The notes: generated by a model not told the origin, from the sequence alone. Shown: positions 24,738-33,422, numbered from the stretch's first letter. The stretch is 64,000 nt of DNA from HGM11501 sp045123995 (GCA_045123995.1 JBGVKY010000005.1:24917-88916); one strand, 5' to 3'. A program made the numbers and translations.

Positions 24738-25303
24738 TTATTTTTTTGACAGCTTATCTGCATAAAGCATTTCATCTGCATACTTAAATGCTTTATCTAT
24801 GTCTTCATCCTCTACCGAATATCCCTTTGATAAATTTATGCCATCTTTCACGAGATGTTGTTTTAATACAATCAATCGATTAATAATTTCTTCTTCTGAA
24901 ACATTGTTGGTCAAAACTGAAAATTCATCTCCTCCTATTCGAAACACTCTGTATTCAGGTTCCGAAAAAATCTCCGAAAGAATTTTCGCCACTTTTTTAA
25001 AATTTCATCTCCCTCTAAATGCCCATTTGAATCATTATACTTCTTAAAATCGTCAACATCAAAAAGAATAATTCCTCTCCTCTCTTCATTTATGTTCTTT
25101 TTGATTTCTTTAATATATAAATTATAGGCATTTCTGTTATAAACTCCTGTTAAATCATCTGTAACAGCCAGTCTGTGCCACATATTAGCTTCATCAACAT
25201 ATTTAATTTTTTTGCCAAGAATACGAATTTTCAGCAAAAGCCTCATGATAATAACCATAAGCAATAATGTTATGGTTGTTGTCAATACTAATAATACTTT
25301 CAT
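24738..25303 (-). CDS. GGDEF protein (diguanylate cyclase) read through a -1 frameshift
   Basis: Two overlapping frames on the minus strand together encode one protein. The first starts at ATG 25303 (AAAGGTG upstream), has a membrane helix (about residues 2-24) and the first half of a GGDEF domain (TDDLTGVYNRNAY, ILFDVDDFKKYND). It ends out of frame at 24935 (122 residues). The second, 24738-24992, continues with RIGGDEFSVL (exact GGDEF active site) and the YADEMLYADK end. The frames join at A-AAA-AAG; a -1 shift yields about 188 residues. It could be programmed frameshifting, a simple mutation or a sequencing error in a six-A run. The product would be c-di-GMP, made at the membrane. Confidence 0.75.
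24992..25014 (-). other. dnaX-like -1 frameshift site: A-AAA-AAG with upstream AGGGAG
   Basis: The heptamer AAAAAAG (24992-24998) is in the exact zero-frame phase (TTA AAA AAG) needed for tandem slippage, and AGGGAG (25009-25014) lies 10 bases upstream, the same layout as the stimulatory Shine-Dalgarno element of E. coli dnaX. No strong downstream stem-loop was recognised. Confidence 0.6.
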
Positions 25304-25397
25304 TTTTACACCTTTTATTTTGTATGATAATTCTGCAGTTATACGGGTATTCTTTAAAAGATGTCCGCTCAATGCTACTTGCTTAGTGGAATAATTA

Positions 25398-25434
25398 TAC
25401 TCAATTTTTTGAGTATTGTCAATACCTTAAGTAT
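25398..25434. promoter_or_regulatory. Palindromes between the divergent GGDEF and XRE genes
   Basis: TACTCAA-TTTT-TTGAGTA at 25398-25415 is a perfect 7-bp-arm inverted repeat; a second shorter one (ATAC-N5-GTAT) follows at 25422-25434. Likely operators in the shared control region; the small XRE protein is the obvious candidate ligand (inference). Confidence 0.5.
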
Positions 25435-25458
25435 GATAAAATTTTACTGGTGATTAAA

Positions 25459-25659
25459 ATGATTAGTTATGAACCGTTTTATGCTACTTTATTTAAAAAA
25501 GGATTAACCGAATACTATTTAATTTTCAAGCAAGGCTTCTCTGCAAACACACTGCACCGTATAAAAAAAGGAGAAGCTATAAGCACCAAAACACTTGATG
25601 CTCTTTGTTATGTTTTGGATTGCAAAGTAGAAGATATTATTAAATTTGAAAAAGAATAG
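25459..25659 (+). CDS. Small XRE-family HTH regulator
   Basis: 66 residues from the ATG at 25459 (MISYEPFY), with GGTG upstream; a GTG at 25450 is in frame. The whole protein is one Cro/CI-type helix-turn-helix, ending in the YVLDCKVEDIIKFEKE helix typical of YozG-like regulators. Divergent from the GGDEF gene and separated by palindromes, so it may control it. Ends in a perfect terminator. Confidence 0.72.
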   Translation: MISYEPFYATLFKKGLTEYYLIFKQGFSANTLHRIKKGEAISTKTLDALCYVLDCKVEDIIKFEKE

Positions 25660-25692
25660 ACCTTATTTCTCATAAAGTAAGGTCTATTCTTT
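25651..25692. terminator. Bidirectional terminator between the XRE and SLH genes
   Basis: AAAGAATAGACCTTA / TAAGGTCTATTCTTT, 15-bp perfect arms, overlapping the XRE stop codon and ending 12 bp before the SLH gene stop. Confidence 0.9.
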
Positions 25693-25704
25693 TTTATTTG
25701 CGAA

Positions 25705-28700
25705 TTACTTTCCAAGTACCCCAAGAAGCCTTACAAATAACGTTGCAGCTTCAGCTCTTGTAGCATTATTCTTAGGTGCAAAACTTCCGTCTTCATTCCC
25801 AACGAGAATGCCAAGCTTATTCGCTATGTTTACAGCTTCTTTTGCATATTCTGCAATCTCATCAGCATCTGTATAAGTAATATCTTCTTTTTCTGCCATT
25901 TTTATCTTCTTATACTCTGCATATCTTGCAATCATTGTTGCCATCTGCTCTCGGGTTACCTCTGCATCAGGAGCAAACTCTGTTTCAGAAACACCCTTTA
26001 CAATACCATTTGCATTTGCCCATTTTACTGCGTTTGCATAGTACTGATCAGCCGCAACGTCAACGAAGTCAGCTCCATTTTCTACTGCCACTTCACCTTC
26101 AACTCTGTGAAGAATCGTTACGAACATAGCTCTTGTAAGAGTTGCATTCGGGGCAAATTGTGTCTCAGAAATCCCTTTCATAAGACCCTTTTCAACAATT
26201 GTGCTCACATATTCATAATACCATGCCGTAGCATCTACATCAGCGAACTTAATAGCCCATTTTGCATAAAGTGTGAAGGACTTTGTTACAGGTGTTGAGA
26301 AGTCATACTTTGTTGTAAGAGCTTTATCTGTATACCAACCATCAAATATAAATCCGTCTTTTGTCGAGATTGCAGGTGATGCTAATAACTTACCTTTTTT
26401 TACAATTACGTTTGGAATCGGACTACCGCCATTTGTTTCAAACATAATTGTATATTGGGTTGTGGAGAAACCTCCACCATTTCGGCTGGGTGTAGGCGTG
26501 GGTGTGGGGTCGGGGTCGGGGTCGGGTGTAGGATCGGGATCAGGTGTAGGATCGGGATCAGGTACAACCACCTTTATATAGCCACACTTAGTACATGTGT
26601 CTTCATCATTAAAGCTATGTACTTCCTTCTTGTCAACAGCACCACAGATTGCACACTCAATCAAGTGATAATCTTCATCATATTGCTCATATACACAGTA
26701 GTCGCAAGTAAGTGCTTTAACAATCTGGTCTTTGATGTACACATGACCATTTGCGTTTGCATGCATAAGTACATCCGTATTTCTTAACAAGTTGATAAGA
26801 ACAGTTGCAGCAGTCTCTGAATCAGAAATCATAACTGGTTCAACAAAACCATTTGCCTCTGCATCAGATACATCAACAAAAGCAAATTCTCCGTTTACTG
26901 CAGCATATGTATAGTAGAATGCGTTTGTAACATCAATCACATATTCAAAGATTTCACCAACGTTGTATGCTTCGCCTTCAGCAACAATCTCAAGATTCTT
27001 TAACGGATTGTACATACCAACTACAAGCAAAGCAGCGTCAGGCTTCTTAATTGCCTGAATTGTTTCTACCGTCTTAACAGTTTCAAGAGCGAAAGATACT
27101 ATTGTGTATGCAATTTTTTCAGCAAAATCGATAACCATATCGTCAATACCGTTGATTTCTGCAACAACATTAGCGTATGCTTCGTCTTTCTCAGCGTTAA
27201 TAAGGTCAATTGCATTTTTTACAGAAGAAATTCCTAAAGAAATAATTGAATCAATTTTTTCTTCGTCAATATCTATAGTAGCATATTCTGCAACTGCGTC
27301 CTGAGCCTTAGTAACATATTCAGCAACGGCTGTCTGAACTTCAGGAAGAACCTCAGCTAAAACATCGTCTATCTCTGCGTTAGCATAAGTAGCCCAGTCA
27401 GCTGTAAGTATTGCTGTTGCTTCTTCAATAACTGCGTTGAACAAATCACTTACTTCAGCATCAATATACTTGCTCCAATCAATATCTATATCTGAGAAAA
27501 TTGTGTTGATAAATGCACTTGCATCCAACTGATATGTAATCAAATCAGCTGCAGCAACAGCCTGAGCATTGCTTGTTATTAAATCTGCAGCTTCTGTTGC
27601 TATCAATTTAGGTTTTTTAATAACAGAACCATCAGCAATTCCGAGCTCACTCTTAACAAGGTCAGAATATCTTGAAGCTGTTCCAGCAATTAAATCATCC
27701 AAATTAACGCCTGTTCCATGTAATGTGTCGCCACCAATTGCAAGGTAATAACTATCTGCATCAGCTTTATAATGTCTGTGACCAAGCTTAGTAAATTCTA
27801 ATCCGAATTCATCTTTTATTCCTTCCAGATATGCATCAACAGCTGCCTTAACATCTTCTTTAGACGTGTTCTTTACGATATCAATTATGTCAGCGGCAAA
27901 TGTAGCGAATTGAGCTATCTTTGCTTCATCTTCCGCTGTGATGCCAAGCTCGGCTTTAAGAATTTCAAAATAAGCCTTGATCACAGCTTCTTTTTCTTCG
28001 TATGTTCCGTTCTGAACAACATCAATAATATCTTTAATTTCATCAATGATCTCATTAGCAGCTTCTTCATCTTCTGCTGTAATACCAAATTCTTCCTTTA
28101 AGTCAGCGATAATATCTTTTACCAAAGCTTCTTTTTCTTCGTATGTAGCATTCTGCACAAAGTCAATGATTCTTCTTACTTCTGCTTCAATGTAGTTTAC
28201 ATAGTCAACTGCATCTTCATACTCTTCGGTAAGGTCTAATCTTTCGAGTAATGCATCTAATCCTGTAATATCGTTTTCCAATGTATCTATAATCGCTGTT
28301 GCAATTTCTGCATGGCCCGCACGGTTAGGATGACCATAGAAGCTGTTACCGATACCTGTACGGATACCAAGGGTAGCAACTGTATTTACAAGTTCTTCCG
28401 AAACACCTGCTACTGATGCGATATTTGCAAAGAATGCATCATCAATTGAATATTCATAATCAGGGTTAGCAATAACTCCCTCTATAGCAGTCATAACTTC
28501 AGCTTCAATTGCATTAAGCAAGTTGTCTTCAATTGAACCATAACCGCCTGCAATTACAGTAGCCAGATCAAGTACATTATTTTCTGCACCGAGCTGCATA
28601 ATTTCTGCGACAACATCATAAGCAACATTTAACACCAGTGGCTTTAATATATTATAATCGGCAATTACATCTGCAAGGGCATCCGCCACAGAGGGTTCAG

Positions 28701-29931
28701 CCTCTTTTGCTATAGCAAAGTTATCTTCTTCGTCTTCAAAAATAGCATTGAGTAATGCGTCTGTCTCTGTCTCATTATAAATGGTTGAAAGAGTTGCAAA
28801 ATATGGTGTCAAAAGAGATGCTAAATAGTTTCTGGCAATACCATCAACTCTTGCGCTTATCATAAGATCTTCATCATATACATCAAAACAATCCTTCATA
28901 TCCTTGTCTAATGATTCGGGATTACCATTATAAGCAAGAAGCTGATCAAGGAAGAACTCTACGCGTCCGTTTTCAGCTACATCCGCAAACAAATAGTCAT
29001 CGCTGTAGGGACTGCCTACTGCTATGTAAAGGTTTGCAGCATCAACCAATGCACCAAACAATTCACCAAAGGGAATTGTTCCTTCTACGCCAGGGATTGT
29101 TGCTTCTAAGCCTTCCATTAAGTTCTGGATGCTTACTGCTACAACTGTTGCATCAGGGTTTAATTCGTAAATCTTTTCCATTACTATATCATAGTTTACG
29201 CAAAAACCTGCAAGTGCATAAGCCATAGCATCAATAACAAAATCGAGACCGGAAACAGCTTCAGCATATTCACCGGCATGTTCATTGATCAATTCATATA
29301 CATATGCTTTTGCACTATTATATACTTCAGCAAGTTCAGAATCAACCAATGCTAAATCATCATCATAGGCAGAACCTCCTGATGCAAGCTGATTGCTAAG
29401 ATAAACGCCAAAGTTATTTACGCCAATGTCTACAGTAATCAAATCTGCATCTTCAATAGCAACGGCATAGTCAGCACGCAAAGCGTTAAGTCCGCCAGTT
29501 ACAGCTGCGTTTTCAAACCATTTTCCAGGGCCTATAAAACGCCAGTTTGTATAAGTATCACCATTGTAACTCGGGTCAAGCAACACGCGCAATTCCTCAA
29601 CTCGCATAGAGCTTATTGCAAGCTGGGATTTGTTTACAGCGTAACCTCTGCCTTCCAAATCATCGCAAACAAGATCCACATAGCTTCCCTCAGGACAGCG
29701 AAGATAACCAAACACGTTAGCTGTGTTTTTATTTTCAGCAGTTGTTCCTGCTGGCAAATAACCATCCAATCCGTAACCATTTACATTTGAAGCTCCAAGA
29801 GATACAACTTTGATTTCATTACCAGTAAACTTGTCCTCTACAGCTGCGAATGTTGTCGGGCATATGCTAAACAGCATAGAAATGACCAATACACACACCA
29901 AAAGTTGTCGTCCCAATTTGAATTTTTTCAT
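25705..29931 (-). CDS. Large SLH-anchored surface protein with tandem SGNH-hydrolase-like domains
   Basis: 1408 residues from the ATG at 29931 (AGGAGG upstream). Signal peptide 1-30 (ends TTFAA). SGNH-like domain 1 from about 40: nucleophile block SLGASNVNGYG (Ser47), block III DIGVNNFG, His block YGHPNRAGHA. Three helical repeats (QNATYEEKEA-type) at about 580-700. A second, degenerate copy from about 717: IGGDTLHG (Thr at the Ser position) and MHANANGH near 1057. Then a Cys-rich zinc-ribbon-like part, a DPTP linker (about 1120-1148), an InlB-type B repeat (DGWYTDKALT...LYAKW) and three SLH domains (about 1230-1408) that bind wall polymer. Probably a secreted esterase or deacylase. Operon with the acyl-CoA ligase. 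Confidence 0.85.
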   Translation of the reverse strand: MKKFKLGRQLLVCVLVISMLFSICPTTFAAVEDKFTGNEIKVVSLGASNVNGYGLDGYLPAGTTAENKNTANVFGYLRCPEGSYVDLVCDDLEGRGYAVNKSQLAISSMRVEELRVLLDPSYNGDTYTNWRFIGPGKWFENAAVTGGLNALRADYAVAIEDADLITVDIGVNNFGVYLSNQLASGGSAYDDDLALVDSELAEVYNSAKAYVYELINEHAGEYAEAVSGLDFVIDAMAYALAGFCVNYDIVMEKIYELNPDATVVAVSIQNLMEGLEATIPGVEGTIPFGELFGALVDAANLYIAVGSPYSDDYLFADVAENGRVEFFLDQLLAYNGNPESLDKDMKDCFDVYDEDLMISARVDGIARNYLASLLTPYFATLSTIYNETETDALLNAIFEDEEDNFAIAKEAEPSVADALADVIADYNILKPLVLNVAYDVVAEIMQLGAENNVLDLATVIAGGYGSIEDNLLNAIEAEVMTAIEGVIANPDYEYSIDDAFFANIASVAGVSEELVNTVATLGIRTGIGNSFYGHPNRAGHAEIATAIIDTLENDITGLDALLERLDLTEEYEDAVDYVNYIEAEVRRIIDFVQNATYEEKEALVKDIIADLKEEFGITAEDEEAANEIIDEIKDIIDVVQNGTYEEKEAVIKAYFEILKAELGITAEDEAKIAQFATFAADIIDIVKNTSKEDVKAAVDAYLEGIKDEFGLEFTKLGHRHYKADADSYYLAIGGDTLHGTGVNLDDLIAGTASRYSDLVKSELGIADGSVIKKPKLIATEAADLITSNAQAVAAADLITYQLDASAFINTIFSDIDIDWSKYIDAEVSDLFNAVIEEATAILTADWATYANAEIDDVLAEVLPEVQTAVAEYVTKAQDAVAEYATIDIDEEKIDSIISLGISSVKNAIDLINAEKDEAYANVVAEINGIDDMVIDFAEKIAYTIVSFALETVKTVETIQAIKKPDAALLVVGMYNPLKNLEIVAEGEAYNVGEIFEYVIDVTNAFYYTYAAVNGEFAFVDVSDAEANGFVEPVMISDSETAATVLINLLRNTDVLMHANANGHVYIKDQIVKALTCDYCVYEQYDEDYHLIECAICGAVDKKEVHSFNDEDTCTKCGYIKVVVPDPDPTPDPDPTPDPDPDPTPTPTPSRNGGGFSTTQYTIMFETNGGSPIPNVIVKKGKLLASPAISTKDGFIFDGWYTDKALTTKYDFSTPVTKSFTLYAKWAIKFADVDATAWYYEYVSTIVEKGLMKGISETQFAPNATLTRAMFVTILHRVEGEVAVENGADFVDVAADQYYANAVKWANANGIVKGVSETEFAPDAEVTREQMATMIARYAEYKKIKMAEKEDITYTDADEIAEYAKEAVNIANKLGILVGNEDGSFAPKNNATRAEAATLFVRLLGVLGK
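26488..26565 (-). repeat. GC-rich minisatellite encoding the DPTP linker
   Basis: Short imperfect units of GGGTCG and two copies of an 18-bp GGTGTAGGATCGGGATCA unit (plus strand). On the coding strand they give Asp-Pro-Thr-Pro repeats. Prone to length change; not a CRISPR. Confidence 0.8.
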
Positions 29932-29956
29932 AATTTTTCCTCCTAAAATATAATTT

Positions 29957-31693
29957 TTATTTTTCCTTAACATGCGACATATATTCATAATCTGTATACA
30001 TCTTTTCCAGGGCACGATAATCGTTTTTGCCCATCCCTGTAAACGGAATATCGTCGACACTGACAATAGCTACCGGTTTCCCCCTCTCCTCAAGATGCGC
30101 ATTGCAAATATCAAAAATTTCTTTGCACACAGCATTTTTATCACATTCGGAAAGGGTAACGAGCACCAACGGCACTTGCCCTTGTCCATGTATCCTGTCT
30201 GTTATGCCTATGGCACAACAATTCCTTACATTTGGATGTTCTGACACGAGGCTCTCGATATTTACAGGAAATACCTTATGACCATCAAATCTTGTAATCA
30301 TACGCTTAATCCTACCGTTTACAAACAAGAAACCATCGCTGTCAATATATCCTATATCACCAGAATGAATCCAATACTTTCCATCCGGATGTTTACGCAT
30401 AACAAATTCTGTTTCTTCTGAATTTTTGAAATACCCCTTCATCATAGACGGTCCGGTAATACAAATTTCTCCTTCTTGCATAACATCAAGTTCATCAAAC
30501 GTGTCGGGCTTAAAAATACCCACCGTTGTCGTTAATGAAGGAATACCAACACTACCTGCCTTATATACATCCTCTGCACAAAACGATACTGCTGCAGAAA
30601 GTTCACTCATACCATAACCCTGAGCAAGCGGGTGATTCATGTTGTGTTCTTTCAAAAAATCATGCAGTTTACGTTCAAGACCATCATTCATGGTATCCCC
30701 GCCCGAGCCTAATGTAACAAGAAAAGAAAGGTCAAGATTGTTAAGCTCCTTACTTTCAAGCATAATTTCGTAAAAAGCCGGAACACTAATCATATGCTGA
30801 GGTCTAAATTTTTTAACTAATTTGCCCATTTTATGGGGTTGAAAATTTGGTATAAGTAACATTGTTAATCCTAGCGTCAATGGCATATGCAGGCCGCAAA
30901 CCAAACCATATGAAGCAAACACAGGAATGATACCTAAGAATTTATCTTTTCGTTTTGTGCGAATGCTTGAGTGTTTAAAGTTAAAAGCAACCGCATTCAT
31001 GCTGTCATTTGTAATCATTACACCCTTCGGGAACCCCGTTGTGCCACCCGTGTATGTTATAGCTACTGTTGCATCTCCTTTATAAGGAGCTTCCAAAGCC
31101 TCAACAGAGCTTCCTTTTTTTATAAAATCATCCCAAGTAATTACATTAGACTCATACTTTACCGGGATTCTATTGGTCAACTTTTTATAGATTTTTTTAA
31201 CTGTTGGAAGAGATCTAAAAACCGGTTGAACAATAATATACTCTTGTGAAATATCTGATTTTATCCTAAGAACCTTGGAATACGCCAAATCTAATGTAAT
31301 CAAAATTCGGGATTTTGATTCATTTACCATGCGTTGTATGCTACTAACGTCCATTCTCGGATCAATTGTATTCGCCGTTGCTCCAAGTTTGTTGAGTGCA
31401 TAAATTGCAACAACAGTTTCAGGAATGGCTACAGAAAGCAAAGATACAATATCCCCCTCTTTAACTCCAAGCGAGTAAAAAGCATTTGCACAGTCATCAA
31501 TTTGTTTAAAAAATTCTTTATACTTAATGTTCGTACCATAATAATAAAGAGCAATCTGATTAGGATATTTTTCGTTTATCTGCTTTAAATATCGGTAAGC
31601 AGAACATTTTGGCATTTCCTCTAAAAGAGCTGCTTTATTATAATGTTTTAACCACGGCTTTGAAGCAGAAGGTTTTGTAGCGGAATAAAGCAT
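29957..31693 (-). CDS. AMP-dependent acyl-CoA synthetase/ligase
   Basis: 578 residues. ANL-superfamily enzyme: ATP/AMP motif YTGGTTGFPKGV (about 217-228), GYGMSE (A5), SGDIGYIDSDGFLFVNGR (A7-A8) and C-terminal GKNDYRALEK with the A10 lysine (Lys559 region). Activates a carboxylic acid, probably a fatty or aromatic acid, to the acyl-CoA through an acyl-adenylate. No signal peptide, so cytosolic. Its stop lies 25 bp before the start of the SLH/SGNH gene, which suggests one transcript and a linked function. Confidence 0.88.
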   Translation of the reverse strand: MLYSATKPSASKPWLKHYNKAALLEEMPKCSAYRYLKQINEKYPNQIALYYYGTNIKYKEFFKQIDDCANAFYSLGVKEGDIVSLLSVAIPETVVAIYALNKLGATANTIDPRMDVSSIQRMVNESKSRILITLDLAYSKVLRIKSDISQEYIIVQPVFRSLPTVKKIYKKLTNRIPVKYESNVITWDDFIKKGSSVEALEAPYKGDATVAITYTGGTTGFPKGVMITNDSMNAVAFNFKHSSIRTKRKDKFLGIIPVFASYGLVCGLHMPLTLGLTMLLIPNFQPHKMGKLVKKFRPQHMISVPAFYEIMLESKELNNLDLSFLVTLGSGGDTMNDGLERKLHDFLKEHNMNHPLAQGYGMSELSAAVSFCAEDVYKAGSVGIPSLTTTVGIFKPDTFDELDVMQEGEICITGPSMMKGYFKNSEETEFVMRKHPDGKYWIHSGDIGYIDSDGFLFVNGRIKRMITRFDGHKVFPVNIESLVSEHPNVRNCCAIGITDRIHGQGQVPLVLVTLSECDKNAVCKEIFDICNAHLEERGKPVAIVSVDDIPFTGMGKNDYRALEKMYTDYEYMSHVKEK

Positions 31694-31739
31694 TGTTTAC
31701 CTCATTTTTATTTAAGTGATAACATTATATACAAAAGCC

Positions 31740-31757
31740 CTTGGACACTCCCCCAAG
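31740..31757. promoter_or_regulatory. Palindrome near the acyl-CoA ligase promoter
   Basis: CTTGG-N8-CCAAG lies where a -35 box should be, upstream of a TATAAT on the minus strand; no good -35 is present. Possible activator site. Confidence 0.35.
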
Positions 31758-31815
31758 AGCATGGTTGATTCAATGTCGTTCCTTATTTGTTTTATATGTA
31801 AAAAGACAACGATAT

Positions 31816-32004
31816 CTAATCTTCCAGATTGTATAAATCTTCAATAGTACAACAGAGGACTCTCGCAATCTTTGGCAATCTGTCCGCTTTGGGAGCTGCC
31901 TCTCCCGTTTCCCATTTTGCAATTGTAGATCGGTCAACTTCGAGCTCCCTTGCCAAATCTTTTTGTCGAAAGCCTTTTTTTATCCGCAAGGCCTTTATGT
32001 TCAT
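31816..32004 (-). CDS. XRE-family HTH regulator (62 residues)
   Basis: 62 residues, a single Cro/CI HTH with RQKDLARELEVDRSTIAKWETG, and a C-terminal TIEDLYNLED. GGAGG is well placed upstream. Divergent from a second XRE gene; between them lies an array of TGAAT-N3-ATTCA palindromes, one of which covers the start of this transcript. Confidence 0.82.
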   Translation of the reverse strand: MNIKALRIKKGFRQKDLARELEVDRSTIAKWETGEAAPKADRLPKIARVLCCTIEDLYNLED

Positions 32005-32022
32005 GCTTAGAGCCTCCTTTTA

Positions 32023-32161
32023 TGAATGCTACTCATTCACTTTGCGCAAAATATGAATTATATTCATATTTTACTTCTATTTGCGAGTTTTGTCAATAGT
32101 TTTATGAATTTTATTCATCTTTTTTTGTCTCCCTTCCCTTTACTTGGTGAATTTTATTCAC
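32023..32161. promoter_or_regulatory. Operator array between two divergent XRE genes
   Basis: Palindromes AATATGAAT-TAT-ATTCATATT (32050-32070), ATGAAT-TTT-ATTCAT (32104-32118) and GTGAAT-TTT-ATTCAC (32147-32161), plus a variant TGAATG-N5-CATTCA (32023-32039). Centres are about 51 and 43 bp apart. The first covers the leftward -10 region, the third lies between the rightward -35 and -10. Confidence 0.8.
32068..32096 (-). promoter_or_regulatory. Leftward promoter (62-residue XRE gene)
   Basis: TTGACA, 17-bp spacer, TAAAAT. Confidence 0.85.
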
Positions 32162-32167
32162 TATAAT
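32139..32167 (+). promoter_or_regulatory. Rightward promoter (116-residue XRE gene)
   Basis: TTTACT, 17-bp spacer, TATAAT, with an operator palindrome inside the spacer. Confidence 0.7.
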
Positions 32168-32187
32168 ATATATGGAGGTTGATTGAA

Positions 32188-32538
32188 TTGATAGGATCAC
32201 GAATAAAAGAATTAAGAAAAATAAAAAAGCTAACTCAAAAACAGTTAGCTAAAAAAATTAATGTAGATTGTTCTACCGTTACAAAATGGGAAACAGGTAA
32301 GGCCAATCCGGATTTTGAAAAACAACTATTCCTTGCTGATTTTTTTAATGTTTCTGTGGATTATCTTCTCGGCAGAACGGAAAAAAATACAATATCCATT
32401 GAAAACGATACTCCTAAAGAAAATATAATTGTATATTGTAGAAAAGGAGAGACAACACAAGTTGAATTATCCCAAGATAAAATGAACCTTATTCTAAAAA
32501 TGATAGACGCCATTAAAGATGATGATGTCAACCTATAA
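32188..32538 (+). CDS. XRE-family repressor (116 residues)
   Basis: 116 residues. The start is taken as TTG 32188 because GGAGG (32174-32178) is nine bases upstream; the earlier TTG at 32179 abuts it. N-terminal HTH (SRIKELRKIKKLTQKQLAKK, DCSTVTKWETG), then FNVSVDYLLGRTE and a variable C-terminal tail of about 50 residues. Resembles ImmR-type phage/ICE repressors. Its 3' end overlaps by 6 bp, tail to tail, with an ImmA/IrrE peptidase gene. Confidence 0.85.
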   Translation: MIGSRIKELRKIKKLTQKQLAKKINVDCSTVTKWETGKANPDFEKQLFLADFFNVSVDYLLGRTEKNTISIENDTPKENIIVYCRKGETTQVELSQDKMNLILKMIDAIKDDDVNL

Positions 32539-33135
32539 TTTATTTGTTTTTATGTAATCGAAAAATTGATCATATACCTTTTTTTCTAAAGAAGACATCA
32601 AAAAGCATCCCATGCCCTTCTCTTTTATGAATCTTTGTTCTTTTTCATACAGTGCATTAAGCCGTTGCATTCGAAATTTTGCAGCAGCAATGCTTATATT
32701 GCATATTTTGCTTATTTCTTCTGCTGTTGTAACGCCAACTCCCCACAAAACGCAAGCAGGAGCAAGTATTCTACTGGCAAAAATATTCGCTTCTCGCTCT
32801 ATGGACAGTTCATCGTTTGACGGTTCGCGATTATATTTGCTCTCAGTATGCATAATGATATGCCCTAATTCATGCGCAATGGTAAATCTTTGGCGTGCAG
32901 TGGTGCACTTTTGATCGTAAAATATAACTCCCTTAAAAGTTACGCCGTCGTTTTGAGAACATATTTTTTCAAGATTGGCGGCTTTTATTATTTTTTCACC
33001 TTTTTCATAGCTTATAATAGGAATATCAAGATTTTTACAGATGCTACTTACCTTAACGGGCAGACAAGTTATATTGTTATCAATCAATACCTGCCATGAC
33101 AAATCTCTCGACTTTCTGTATTTTAAGTAATCCAT
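32533..33135 (-). CDS. ImmA/IrrE-family metallopeptidase
   Basis: 200 residues. Zinc protease motif FTIAHELGHIIMH (HExxH, about 87-91) and a downstream EREANIFASRILAP segment with the third-ligand Glu. In ICEBs1 the homologue ImmA cuts the repressor ImmR to switch the element on; the XRE protein next door is the natural candidate target. The genes are convergent here rather than co-directional. No integrase or other mobile gene is visible. Confidence 0.88.
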   Translation of the reverse strand: MDYLKYRKSRDLSWQVLIDNNITCLPVKVSSICKNLDIPIISYEKGEKIIKAANLEKICSQNDGVTFKGVIFYDQKCTTARQRFTIAHELGHIIMHTESKYNREPSNDELSIEREANIFASRILAPACVLWGVGVTTAEEISKICNISIAAAKFRMQRLNALYEKEQRFIKEKGMGCFLMSSLEKKVYDQFFDYIKTNKL

Positions 33136-33262
33136 AATACTAATATCTCCTTTTAATTGTCTCTCTTAATGTGCATATTATGCAATTAGTTTTATTTTAC
33201 ATGATTTGCACTACTTTGTATAGTTCCAAACGAATGTACTTAAAAATAAATAAGGCACTATA

Positions 33263-33300
33263 AACAAAAAACAAGCACCCTGTGAGGGTGCTTGTTTTTT
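33263..33300 (-). terminator. Terminator of the tRNA operon
   Basis: ACAAGCACCC / GGGTGCTTGT stem with A- and T-runs, directly after tRNA-Cys. Confidence 0.88.
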
Positions 33301-33374
33301 TGGAGGCGCCACCCAGACTCGAACTGGGGATATAGGTGTTGCAGACCTTTGCCTTACCACTTGGCCATGGCGCC
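33301..33374 (-). tRNA. tRNA-Cys (GCA)
   Basis: 74 nt with encoded CCA, acceptor GGCGCCA-type stem, anticodon loop CTGCAAC, T-loop GTTCGAGTC. Last of five tRNAs in the transcript. Confidence 0.95.
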
Positions 33375-33422
33375 TTATAACAAAAGTGACGCACCAAACC
33401 TGACGCGTCTCTTTTGTGTTTT

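Noticed and set aside
25459..25659. Antitoxin of a toxin-antitoxin pair
   Set aside because: No toxin-like partner gene; the divergent neighbour is a GGDEF protein.
26488..26565. CRISPR-like short repeats
   Set aside because: They are tandem, without spacers, and in frame within the SLH protein, giving the Asp-Pro-Thr-Pro linker.
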